A DNA stretch of 64,000 bases, from contig NZ_SEON01000010.1 of NCBI RefSeq assembly GCF_004152845.1, forward strand, positions 44,967 to 108,966. Reading direction: 5' to 3'. Source of the DNA: Sphingobium fuliginis. Lineage in GTDB: Bacteria > Pseudomonadota > Alphaproteobacteria > Sphingomonadales > Sphingomonadaceae. Below the pieces are notes generated by a model. The model was given only the letters and a program-made list of their open reading frames with translations. It ran no database searches and was not told the DNA's origin. Positions 24,479 to 32,184 of this stretch are shown piece after piece (the stretch's first letter is position 1; each line of letters opens with the position of its first letter). A program made the translations under genes and the position numbers.

Positions 24479-25285
24479 ATGGCGAACGCCCAAACGCACC
24501 ATATCGTCTTCGCCAATGAGAAGGGCGGAACCGGCAAGTCGACCACCGCCGTGCACACGGCCATCGCGCTGACGGTATTGGGTCACCGGGTCGGCATGAT
24601 CGACCTGGACCCGCGCCAGCGCACGATCACCCGCTATATGGAGAATCGCGCCGACACCGCGCGCCGCCGCGGCATCGACCTGCCTACCCCGGACTTCGCG
24701 GTGTTCCAGGGCGACAGCGTCGAGGCGCTGAACGAACAGGCCGCCGCCATGGCCGAGGGCAAGGATTTCCTGGTCATCGACACGCCCGGCCGCGACGATG
24801 ACTATGCCCGCCACATGGCCGCCCGCGCCCATACGCTGGTGACGCCGATGAATGACAGCTTCGTCGATTTCGACCTGATCGGGCAGGTGGATGCGGAAAC
24901 CTTCAAGGTGAAGCGCCTTTCCTTCTATTCAGAACTGATCTTCGAGGCGCGCAAGACCCGGGCCAAGGCCGACGGCGTGACCATCGACTGGGTGGTGCTG
25001 CGCAACCGCGTCCAGCATCATGACGCGCGCAACAAGAAGCGCGTCGGAGATGCCCTGATGGAGCTTTCCCGCCGCGTCGGATTCCGCGTGATTCCCGGCC
25101 TTTCGGAGCGCGTGATTTTCCGCGAACTCTTCCCTTCGGGGCTTACGCTGCTGGACAAGGGGCATCTGGGCGAACTGGGCGTCAGCCATATCGCCGCGCG
25201 GCAGGAACTGCGCGAGATGGTGTCGGGCCTCGCCCTTCCCTCGCGCGATGAGGTCGCGCCGGTGGATCTGCTCGGCGCGGCCTGA
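24479..25285 (+). CDS. mipZ: division-site positioning ATPase MipZ
   Basis: MipZ is a ParA/MinD-type ATPase that forms a gradient from the ParB-bound origin and inhibits FtsZ near the poles. The 268-residue protein has the deviant Walker A FANEKGGTGKSTTAVH, MIDLDPRQRTITRYMENR, FLVIDTPGRDD, TPMNDSFVDFDLIG and a C-terminal RELFPSGLTLLDKG. These are the blocks that separate MipZ from ParA. ATG 24479 places the P-loop near residue 15. Its TGA overlaps the ATG of the J-domain gene. Location 2.5 kb from the proposed origin is notable. Confidence 0.93.
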   Translation: MANAQTHHIVFANEKGGTGKSTTAVHTAIALTVLGHRVGMIDLDPRQRTITRYMENRADTARRRGIDLPTPDFAVFQGDSVEALNEQAAAMAEGKDFLVIDTPGRDDDYARHMAARAHTLVTPMNDSFVDFDLIGQVDAETFKVKRLSFYSELIFEARKTRAKADGVTIDWVVLRNRVQHHDARNKKRVGDALMELSRRVGFRVIPGLSERVIFRELFPSGLTLLDKGHLGELGVSHIAARQELREMVSGLALPSRDEVAPVDLLGAA

Positions 25286-25722
25286 TGGGTCTGCTTGCCT
25301 TGGCTTTGATCGGGCTTGCCGCCTGGCTTATCTGGACGGGACGACTGCAACGCATGAGCGCGAAGGATGGCATGGCGCTGGGCGCCGCTCTGGTCGGCGC
25401 GGTCATGGCGGCCAAGGGCAAGCCGCTGGTCGGCGCGCCGCTGCTGCTGGGCGCCACCCTGTTTTTCTTCGCCAAGAGCCGTCCCGGCAAGGCGAAGGCC
25501 CGGTCGGACCAGCCCGCCACCCGGGCCGTTTCCCCTCAGGCGGTGATCGACGCCCGCAAGCTGCTGGGCGTGGGCCCCGACGCCGATGCCAGCGCCATCC
25601 GTGCCGCGCATCGCCGCCTCATCGCCTCCGTTCATCCGGACAAGGGTGGCACCGAAGCGCTGGCGGCCCAGATCAACGCTGCCCGCGACCTGCTGATCAG
25701 GGAAGCCGCGCAGCGCCACTGA
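25285..25722 (+). CDS. membrane-anchored J-domain protein
   Basis: A 145-residue protein with two N-terminal hydrophobic segments (LLALALIGLAAWLIW and a second at about 28-60) and a C-terminal J domain from about residue 85. The HPD tripeptide is present in LIASVHPDKGGTEALAAQINAARDLLI. The layout matches TIM14/Pam18-like DnaJ proteins of Alphaproteobacteria, which stimulate DnaK at the membrane. It overlaps mipZ by one base (TGATG), indicating coupled translation. Confidence 0.92.
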   Translation: MGLLALALIGLAAWLIWTGRLQRMSAKDGMALGAALVGAVMAAKGKPLVGAPLLLGATLFFFAKSRPGKAKARSDQPATRAVSPQAVIDARKLLGVGPDADASAIRAAHRRLIASVHPDKGGTEALAAQINAARDLLIREAAQRH

Positions 25723-25742
25723 AGCCAAGGGAAGAAGATGCC

Positions 25743-27164
25743 ATGGCCCATCGCTTTCATCCCACGCTGCTGCGCGAATATGACATTCGGGGCGTGGTGG
25801 GCCGGACGCTGGGCGAGGGAGATGCCTATGCCGTGGGCCGCAGCTTCGGCACGATCGTCAGGCAGGCGGGCGTCAGGCAGGCCGGGGGATCAAGGGTCGC
25901 GGTCGGCTATGACGGGCGGCTGAGTTCCCCGGCGCTGGAACAGGCGGTCGTCCAGGGCCTTCAGGATTCCGGCGCCGATGTCGTGCGCATAGGCCTGGGC
26001 CCGACGCCCATGCTCTATTATGCCGAAGCGGTCCTGGATGTGGACGGCGGCATTCAGATAACCGGCAGCCACAATCCCCCCGATCATAATGGCTTCAAGC
26101 TTGTGCTTCAGCATGAAGCCTTTTTCGGCGCGGCCATCGCGAAGCTGGGAGCGATGGCGGCGGCGGGCGACTGGAGCACTGCCGGAAGCGGAGGCGGGAG
26201 CGAAGGCGGGGGCCGGGTCGAGAACGTCGACATCATGGACCGCTATGCCGCCCGGCTGGTGGAGCGGTTCGACGGCGCCGCCTGGCGCATTGGCTGGGAT
26301 GCCGGCAATGGCGCCGCCGGGCCGGTGGTGGACAAGCTCGTCAAGCTCCTGCCAGGTGAGCATCATGTGCTTTTCACCCAGATAGACGGACATTTTCCCC
26401 ATCATCACCCCGATCCCACTGTCGAGGCGAATCTGGCGGACCTGAAGGCGCTTGTCCGCTCGAAGAAGCTCGATTTCGGAGTGGCTTTCGACGGCGACGG
26501 CGACAGGATCGGCGTGGTCGACGGCCGGGGCCGGGCAATCTGGGGCGACCAGTTGCTGGGTATCTTCGCGGAACTGGTGCTGAAGGACCGGCCGAACGCC
26601 ACGATCGTCGCGGATGTGAAGGCCAGCCAGGCCCTGTTCGATCGGATTGCCGCGCTCGGCGGGCGACCGCTGATGTGGAAGACCGGCCACAGCCTCATCA
26701 AGTCCAAAATGAAGGAGATTGCCGCTCCGCTGGGCGGGGAGATGACCGGGCATCTCTTCTTCGCGGACGATTATTATGGTTTCGACGACGGGCTCTATGC
26801 CGCGGTGCGGCTTATCCGGGGGCTGACCCGGCTTGGCCGCAGCGTGACGGCGCTGCGCGATGAGATGCCGGCCATGGTCAATACGCCGGAAATCCGCTTT
26901 CCGGTGGAGGAGAGCCGCAAGTTCGCCGTGGTGGAGGAAGTCCGCGCCCGATTGCAGGCCTTGGGCGCAAGCGTCGACGAAACCGACGGCCTGCGAGTCG
27001 GCACGCGCGATGGATGGTGGCTGCTGAGGGCCTCCAACACCCAGGATTCGCTCGTGATCCGGGCCGAGGCGAAGGATGAGGAAGGATTGGCGCGCCTGAT
27101 CGCGGAGATCGATGCGCAACTGGCCGATTCGGGCGTGATTCGGATTTCCGAGGACGATTCCTGA
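25743..27164 (+). CDS. pgmG: phosphomannomutase/phosphoglucomutase
   Basis: A 473-residue alpha-D-phosphohexomutase that interconverts hexose 1- and 6-phosphates for LPS, capsule and sphingan-type exopolysaccharide precursors. Motifs in order are VGYDGRLSS, the phospho-serine loop TGSHNPPDHNGFK, metal-binding FDGDGDRIG, and the sugar-recognition GEMTGHLFF. The C-terminal phosphate-binding loop is RASNTQDSLVIR. PgmG is the name used for the bifunctional sphingomonad enzyme; assigning both activities here is inference. ATG 25743 follows GAAGAAG; a nearby ATG at 25738 is out of frame. Confidence 0.93.
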   Translation: MAHRFHPTLLREYDIRGVVGRTLGEGDAYAVGRSFGTIVRQAGVRQAGGSRVAVGYDGRLSSPALEQAVVQGLQDSGADVVRIGLGPTPMLYYAEAVLDVDGGIQITGSHNPPDHNGFKLVLQHEAFFGAAIAKLGAMAAAGDWSTAGSGGGSEGGGRVENVDIMDRYAARLVERFDGAAWRIGWDAGNGAAGPVVDKLVKLLPGEHHVLFTQIDGHFPHHHPDPTVEANLADLKALVRSKKLDFGVAFDGDGDRIGVVDGRGRAIWGDQLLGIFAELVLKDRPNATIVADVKASQALFDRIAALGGRPLMWKTGHSLIKSKMKEIAAPLGGEMTGHLFFADDYYGFDDGLYAAVRLIRGLTRLGRSVTALRDEMPAMVNTPEIRFPVEESRKFAVVEEVRARLQALGASVDETDGLRVGTRDGWWLLRASNTQDSLVIRAEAKDEEGLARLIAEIDAQLADSGVIRISEDDS

Positions 27165-27234
27165 TGAACGGGCAGAAAAAGCGGTCCGTTCGGACCTGCC
27201 TTTCCGTTACGGAAATCAGGCTGGAGCATGACAG

Positions 27235-27363
27235 TTGCATGAAATGCAATCGAACATCAGCTTTTCGCATTTGCGAAAATCATCGCTGCACCGCAAAAGG
27301 AAAAGGCCTTTCAGGCATCCTCTCCTAAAACTTTCAAGCCGTCCTCCGGGGCGGCTTTTTTTT
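27235..27363 (+). ncRNA. candidate small RNA, copy A, anti-SD motif
   Basis: A ~129-nt element downstream of pgmG and homologous to 34655-34786. It starts with a perfect hairpin TTGCAT-GAA-ATGCAA (27235-27249), then TTCGCATTTGC, then an identical 25-nt block (27306-27330). That block holds a small hairpin (GCCT-TTC-AGGC) and the single-stranded motif ATCCTCTCCTAAAA. It ends in an intrinsic terminator (AAGCCG/CGGCTT at 27336-27357 followed by eight T). CCTCTCC is complementary to GGAGAGG Shine-Dalgarno sites. No ORF explains the conservation. The promoter was not located, and I could not match it to a named family. Confidence 0.65.
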
Positions 27364-27560
27364 CATCCGCTCAGCGCCCTTCTTTTGCTTCCTGCCGTAG
27401 CGTCGTTTCGCATTCCGGCGGCGCAGGATACGGAAACCCCCGCAAATTAGGGCTTTTCGAACGATAATTTAACCATATTGCTAATAAGGCCGTGGCTTCG
27501 AGGGGATCATTTTCCGGCTAAAGCCATTTGCCACAGACGAGTTTGAAGAGAGGATTCATC

Positions 27561-28865
27561 ATGCCCTTGCGCCGCCCCATCATTGCCAGTGTCCTGTTGT
27601 CGGGCGTATTCGCGGCACCCGTCCCGGCCCTGGCGGGTGGTTTCTACCTGCAGGAACAGGCGCCCAAGGAAACCGGGCGCGCGCTGGCCGGCGCCGGCGC
27701 GGCGGCGGACGATCCGTCCACCGTCTATTTCAATCCTGCGGCCATGACGGAACTGTCGGGCATCCAGACCTCGATCGGCGGCATCGCGCTGATGGCCTCC
27801 GCGCATCAGGCCAATCGCGGCACCTATCGCACCGTTCCAACCCTGCCGGGCGCGCGGGTGCCGGTTGCGGGCAATGACGGCGGCAATCCGTTCGACAAGG
27901 TCATTCCGATCCCCAGCTTCTACGTCACAGCGCAGGCGACCGACCGTCTGTGGCTGGGCCTGGGCGTCAACGCGCCGTTCGGGTTGAAGCTGGATTATGA
28001 CGACGGCTTCTTCGGCCGCTATGACTCGCTCTACACCAACCTCAAAACCTATAATATCCAGCCCAGCGCCGCCTATAAGCTCAATGACAATTTCTCGATC
28101 GGCGGCGGCGTCGACGTGCAATATGTGAAGGCGACGCTGACCAACGCCCTGCCGCAGCTTTCGCCCCTGGCCCCGGCCGACGGCTTCGCGCGGCTGAAGG
28201 GCGACGATTGGACGGTCGGCTGGAATGCGGGCCTGTTCTACACCAATGGCGACACCAATGTCGGCGTTTCCTACCGTTCCGGCGTCAAGCACAAGCTGAT
28301 CGGCACGCAGACCATTTCAGGCCTGCTGGGGCCCATCGCCACGGCCAATGGCGAATTGGATGCGTCCGCCCCGCTGGACCTGCCCGACATCGTCACCGTG
28401 GGCTTCATGCACCGCCTGACGCCGAAGCTGCGTGCGATGATCAGCGCCCGCTGGTATAGCTGGTCGAAGTTCAAGGGCATTGCCATCACCTCCGCCGCCG
28501 GCACCAGCAACAAGGAACTGGATTACAAGGACAGCTACAGCGTCAGTCTGGGCGGCGAATATGATGTCAGCCCGGCATTGACCCTGCGCGCGGGGACGAT
28601 GTTCGACCGCACGCCGACCAATCCGCAGCACCTGACGACCCGCGTGCCCGATGGCGACCGTTCCTGGCTGACGGCTGGCGCGACCTTCAACATCTCGCCC
28701 GCCTTCGCACTGAACGTCAGCTATGCCCATACTTTCGTGGAAAAGGCGAACATCATCCGTCCGGACAGCTATTATCCCGCGCCCGCGACGGTGACGGCGA
28801 CCACCCTGTCGCGGACCAGCGGCAATGCGGACCAGATCGGCGCTTCGTTGACGGCGCGTTTTTGA
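27561..28865 (+). CDS. OmpP1/FadL-family outer membrane porin
   Basis: A 434-residue outer-membrane barrel of the FadL/TodX family, which imports long-chain fatty acids or hydrophobic aromatic compounds. It has a signal peptide (ASVLLSGVFAAPVPALAG), then the mature start GGFYLQEQAPKETGRALAGAG, and DDPSTVYFNPAAMTEL, the hallmark of FadL. The last residue is Phe. ATG 27561 follows GAAGAGAGGAT; the GAGAGGAT word is complementary to the motif of small-RNA candidate A that ends about 200 bp upstream. The substrate is unknown. Confidence 0.92.
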   Translation: MPLRRPIIASVLLSGVFAAPVPALAGGFYLQEQAPKETGRALAGAGAAADDPSTVYFNPAAMTELSGIQTSIGGIALMASAHQANRGTYRTVPTLPGARVPVAGNDGGNPFDKVIPIPSFYVTAQATDRLWLGLGVNAPFGLKLDYDDGFFGRYDSLYTNLKTYNIQPSAAYKLNDNFSIGGGVDVQYVKATLTNALPQLSPLAPADGFARLKGDDWTVGWNAGLFYTNGDTNVGVSYRSGVKHKLIGTQTISGLLGPIATANGELDASAPLDLPDIVTVGFMHRLTPKLRAMISARWYSWSKFKGIAITSAAGTSNKELDYKDSYSVSLGGEYDVSPALTLRAGTMFDRTPTNPQHLTTRVPDGDRSWLTAGATFNISPAFALNVSYAHTFVEKANIIRPDSYYPAPATVTATTLSRTSGNADQIGASLTARF

Positions 28866-28874
28866 TGGGAGCGG

Positions 28875-28948
28875 CACCGGCCCTCACCCCCACCCGACCG
28901 CCCAGACATCGTATCCTGATGGGCGGTCGGGTGGGGTGAGGGCCGGTG
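28875..28948. terminator. long 29-bp inverted repeat after the FadL-type gene
   Basis: Left arm 28875-28904 and right arm 28920-28948 form a 29-bp stem with one bulged C, around a 15-nt loop. The stem sequence is GC-rich (CCGACCGCCCA at the tip). No run of T follows, so it is not a classical terminator. It may stabilise the mRNA 3' end, or be a degenerate mobile repeat. Confidence 0.55.
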
Positions 28949-29014
28949 CGCACGTTTCAGCTTTGCTGAAACGCAAGACAGCTCGCGCTTCTAACCGACG
29001 CAATAAATCCCTAT

Positions 29015-29044
29015 AGGGGCTCCATCACCACGGAGCCCCTTTTT
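29015..29044 (+). terminator. intrinsic terminator touching the ispG start
   Basis: A perfect 9-bp stem AGGGGCTCC/GGAGCCCCT (29015-29023 with 29032-29040) with TTTT, one C and then the ispG ATG at 29046. It occupies the place where a Shine-Dalgarno would sit. It probably ends upstream transcription, or acts as an attenuator. Confidence 0.8.
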
Positions 29045-29045
29045 C

Positions 29046-30206
29046 ATGTCCGACCATAATCCCGGCCTGCGCCCCTGGCGCGACATCGCCCGCAGGCAAT
29101 GCCGCCAGATCATGGTCGGCAATGTCCCCGTCGGCGGCGGCGCGCCGGTCACTGTGCAGACCATGACCAACACGCCGACGCATGACGTCCGGGCGACCGT
29201 CGACCAGATCCGCCGCTGCGAGGAAGTGGGCGTGGACATCATCCGCGTCTCCTGCCCTGACGAGGCGTCGACCGCCGCGCTGAAGCAGATCGTCCGCGCT
29301 GCCCGCGTGCCGATCGTCGCGGACATCCATTTCCATTACAAGCGCGCGCTGGAAGCCGCCGATGCGGGCGCGGCCTGCCTGCGCATCAATCCGGGCAATA
29401 TCGGATCGGAAGCGCGGGTGAAGGAGGTGGTCGACGCAGCCAAGGCCAATGGCTGCTCGATCCGGATCGGCGTCAATGCAGGCAGCCTCGAAAAGGACCT
29501 GCTCGAAAAATATGGCGAGCCCTGCCCGGAGGCGCTGGTCGAAAGCGCGCTCGACCATATCAAGCTGCTGCAGGACCAGGATTTCCATGAATATAAGGTG
29601 GCGGTGAAGGCGAGCGACGTCTTCCTGGCCGTGGCAGCCTATATGCAACTGGCCGAAGCGGTGGACTGCCCGCTGCATCTGGGCATCACCGAGGCGGGCG
29701 GACTGATCGGCGGCACGGTGAAGAGCGCCATCGGCATCGGCAATCTCCTGTGGGCCGGGATCGGCGACACGATCCGCGTTTCCCTTTCCGCCGAGCCGGA
29801 AGAGGAAGTGCGCGTGGGTTATGAAATCCTGAAATCGCTTGGCATCCGCACGCGCGGGGTCAAGGTCATCTCCTGCCCGAGCTGTGCGCGGCAGGGCTTC
29901 GACGTGATCCGCACGGTGCAGGCGCTGGAGGAACGGCTCCAGCATATCCACACGCCGCTCTCGCTCTCCGTGCTCGGCTGCGTGGTGAACGGCCCCGGCG
30001 AGGCGCGGGAAACCGACATCGGCCTGACCGGCGGCGGCGCGGGCAAGCATATGGTCTATCTCTCCGGCCTCACCGATCATACGGTGCAGGACGAAGGCAT
30101 GATCGACCATATCGTCGGCCTTGTCGAAGCCAAGGCGGCGGAGATCGAAGCGGCCAGGCTGGAAGACGAAACCACCGACGCCGGCAAGGCGGAAGCGGCG
30201 GAATGA
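29046..30206 (+). CDS. ispG: HMB-diphosphate synthase (MEP pathway)
   Basis: IspG (GcpE) is the [4Fe-4S] enzyme of the MEP isoprenoid pathway that converts MEcPP to HMBPP. The 386-residue protein has RPWRDIARRQCRQIMVGNVPVGG near the N-terminus, then the TIM-barrel portion. The C-terminal cluster ligands are SCPSCARQGFD and LGCVVNGPGEARETDIGLTGG. ATG 29046 is directly preceded by a hairpin and T run, so no Shine-Dalgarno is present; the start could be read leaderless. A small repeat protein overlaps the stop codon. Confidence 0.96.
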   Translation: MSDHNPGLRPWRDIARRQCRQIMVGNVPVGGGAPVTVQTMTNTPTHDVRATVDQIRRCEEVGVDIIRVSCPDEASTAALKQIVRAARVPIVADIHFHYKRALEAADAGAACLRINPGNIGSEARVKEVVDAAKANGCSIRIGVNAGSLEKDLLEKYGEPCPEALVESALDHIKLLQDQDFHEYKVAVKASDVFLAVAAYMQLAEAVDCPLHLGITEAGGLIGGTVKSAIGIGNLLWAGIGDTIRVSLSAEPEEEVRVGYEILKSLGIRTRGVKVISCPSCARQGFDVIRTVQALEERLQHIHTPLSLSVLGCVVNGPGEARETDIGLTGGGAGKHMVYLSGLTDHTVQDEGMIDHIVGLVEAKAAEIEAARLEDETTDAGKAEAAE

Positions 30207-30481
30207 CCGGCGGCGTTCCCAGCCCGGATGATGCGGCGACTGAGCGGAGGGATGCCATGGCCGCTTCCCGTCCTGCGACAGCCACGGGTGCATCCGCCGT
30301 GGGTGCGTCCGCCCTGGGCGCCGGGGCGATCGGCAGCCTGGCGCTGGGGGCGCTGGCGCTGGGCGCTCTCGCCATCGGTGCGATCGCCATCGGCCGCCTC
30401 CGTATCGGCGGGGCGCGCATCGTGCGCCTTCAGATCGACGAACTGGTTGTCGGCCGCGTGATCCGGAAGACACGCGATTGA
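30203..30481 (+). CDS. small pentad-repeat protein, unknown
   Basis: A 92-residue protein whose ATG overlaps the ispG stop (ATGA), so it is probably translated by coupling. After a Ser/Thr/Ala-rich N-terminus it has at least eight tandem five-residue units: GAGAI, GSLAL, GALAL, GALAI, GAIAI, GRLRI, GGARI and VRLQI. The regular period of five with small/hydrophobic alternation resembles a pentapeptide-repeat beta-helix or a glycine-zipper membrane segment. I cannot assign a function. The C-terminus is basic (VGRVIRKTRD). Confidence 0.7.
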   Translation: MTGGVPSPDDAATERRDAMAASRPATATGASAVGASALGAGAIGSLALGALALGALAIGAIAIGRLRIGGARIVRLQIDELVVGRVIRKTRD

Positions 30482-30521
30482 CCGGGCCGATCCACGGCGT
30501 TCCGCATCCATAGGCCACCGG

Positions 30522-31451
30522 ATGGGAAGCGACACCGACCGCGCCCCACCGGCGACCGCATTTCCTCTCGCCTTCGCCGTCTGCTGCGTGGGGGTTGCGC
30601 TCTTTTCCGTGATGGACGCCGCCATGAAGGGGCTGAGCCTTTCCATCGGCCTGTTCAATGCGCTGTTCTGGCGCGCCGTGGCGGGCAGCCTGCTGGGGCT
30701 GGTGCTGATGCTGCTGACCCGGCAGCGCTGGCCCGGTCGCGCCGTGTTGCGGCTGCATATGCTGCGCGGGACGGTGGTGGCGGTGATGGCCAGCCTGTTC
30801 TTCTGGGCGATCATGCGGATGCCGCTGGCCGAGGCCATCGCCCTGTCCTTCATCGCGCCGCTGGTCGCACTGTATCTTGCCGCGCTGCTGCTCAAGGAAC
30901 GGATCGGGCGGCAGGCCATCGGTGCGTCGCTGCTGGGGCTGGTCGGGGTTGCCGTCATCCTGTCGGGGCGCGTGCGGGGCGATTATGACGCGGATGCGCT
31001 GCTGGGCGCGGGTGCGGTACTTGTTTCGGCGGTGCTGTTCGCCTGGAACCTGATCCTCCAGCGGCAACAGGCGCAGCTCGCCTCCCCTATCGAGGTCGCT
31101 TTCTTCCAGCATGTCGTGATGCTGGGGGTGTTCGTCCTGTTCGCGGCGCTTGTCCAGGGGATGCCGGTCGTGCCGGCGGCGCCTTCATGGGCGCTGGTGG
31201 TGCTGGCCGCGACGCTGGCCTTCACCTCGCTTGCGGCGCTTGCCTGGGCCTATGCGCGGGCGGAGGCGCAGGTGCTGATCCCGGTCGAATATAGCGCTTT
31301 CCTCTGGGCCGCGATCATCGGCTGGCTCGCCTTTGGCGAACGGCTGACCCTGACCACGGTGGTCGGCGCGCTGCTGATCGTGCTGGGGTGCCTGATCGCG
31401 TCGCGCGCGGGATCGGCCGAACCGCCCCATGTCGAACCGTCCGTGGCCTGA
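30522..31451 (+). CDS. EamA/DMT-family transporter
   Basis: A 309-residue drug/metabolite-superfamily permease with ten hydrophobic segments in two EamA halves. GVALFSVMDAAMKGLS opens the first half and LVSAVLFAWNLILQR the second. PVEYSAFLWAAIIGWLAFGE is the usual C-terminal block. DMT members export metabolites or import nucleotides/sugars; the substrate here is not readable. It follows the pentad-repeat gene by 40 bp. Confidence 0.92.
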   Translation: MGSDTDRAPPATAFPLAFAVCCVGVALFSVMDAAMKGLSLSIGLFNALFWRAVAGSLLGLVLMLLTRQRWPGRAVLRLHMLRGTVVAVMASLFFWAIMRMPLAEAIALSFIAPLVALYLAALLLKERIGRQAIGASLLGLVGVAVILSGRVRGDYDADALLGAGAVLVSAVLFAWNLILQRQQAQLASPIEVAFFQHVVMLGVFVLFAALVQGMPVVPAAPSWALVVLAATLAFTSLAALAWAYARAEAQVLIPVEYSAFLWAAIIGWLAFGERLTLTTVVGALLIVLGCLIASRAGSAEPPHVEPSVA

Positions 31452-31461
31452 AAGGAAAAGC

Positions 31462-31953
31462 ATGTCCGTCACCATTCGCGAGGCCGTGCCATCGGACATC
31501 GGCACGATCCACGCCTTCATCCTCGCCCTGGCGGACTATGAGAAACTGTCCCATGAGGTGAAGGCCGACCGCGCCTCGCTCAACAAATATCTGTTCGGGC
31601 CGCGCCCAATGGCGGAGGTGCTGATCGCGGAAAATGAGGGGAGGGCGATCGGCTTCGCCCTTTTCTTCCACAATTTCTCGACTTTCGAGGGACGGCCCGG
31701 CCTCTATCTGGAGGATCTGTTCGTCGTCCCGGAAGCGCGGGGGCTGGGCGCGGGCAAGGCGCTGCTTTCCCGCCTCGCCCAACTAGCGCTGGAGCGGGAT
31801 TGCGCGCGGCTGGAATGGTGGGTGCTGGACTGGAACGAACCGTCCATCGCCTTCTACCGCTCGCTGGGGGCGCGGCCGATGGACGAATGGACGGTGCAGC
31901 GCGTCGACGGCGATGCGCTCAGCGCCCTCGCCTCAGCGCGTCCTGCACGCTGA
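31462..31953 (+). CDS. GNAT-family N-acetyltransferase
   Basis: A 163-residue acetyltransferase. The opening SVTIREAVPSDIGTIHAFILALADYEKL is standard for the spermidine/diamine-like GNAT group. The acetyl-CoA loop is YLEDLFVVPEARGLGAGKALLSRLA, followed by LEWWVLDWNEPSIAFYRSLGARPMDEWTVQR, characteristic of that group. ATG 31462 follows AAAGGAAAAG; an earlier in-frame ATG lies inside the transporter gene. Its 3' end overlaps a tiny antisense-facing gene at 31919. Confidence 0.92.
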   Translation: MSVTIREAVPSDIGTIHAFILALADYEKLSHEVKADRASLNKYLFGPRPMAEVLIAENEGRAIGFALFFHNFSTFEGRPGLYLEDLFVVPEARGLGAGKALLSRLAQLALERDCARLEWWVLDWNEPSIAFYRSLGARPMDEWTVQRVDGDALSALASARPAR

Positions 31954-32023
31954 CGCCCAGCAGCACGGCGGTGAAGGCCCCCAGGGCGACGATCACGAGG
32001 GTCGGATAAAGCGTGGCGATCAT
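31919..32023 (-). CDS. 34-residue single-pass membrane miniprotein
   Basis: A minus-strand ORF too short for ordinary gene calling: 34 residues from ATG 32023 to TGA at 31919. The leader has a near-perfect Shine-Dalgarno (AAAGGAGA, seven bases upstream). Residues 4-26 form one hydrophobic helix (LYPTLVIVALGAFTAVLLGV) and the C-terminus is basic (RRGR), which suggests an inner-membrane small protein. It overlaps the 3' end of the convergent GNAT gene by 35 bp. The partner is unknown; it could resemble small subunits of membrane complexes. Confidence 0.6.
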   Translation of the reverse strand: MIATLYPTLVIVALGAFTAVLLGVSVQDALRRGR

Positions 32024-32184
32024 GACAAAGTCTCCTTTGGCGGTACTTTTTGCGCCGGTCCGCCGCCCGTCGACATAAGGATTGTTACGGAGTCGGAGAG
32101 ACGAGCCGATGGGCCGGACTCTTGACGGGGACTCCCCGCTCGGCGCATTGTCCCCGAACGGAACATTTGGGGGACATTGACGCC

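Noticed and set aside
27241..27450. 71-codon plus-strand ORF over small-RNA copy A
   Set aside because: It crosses the terminator stem, has an unusual codon mix, and the equivalent frame in copy B is not preserved.
29025..31112. 695-codon minus-strand frame
   Set aside because: Covers ispG and the transporter in antisense; no recognisable motif.
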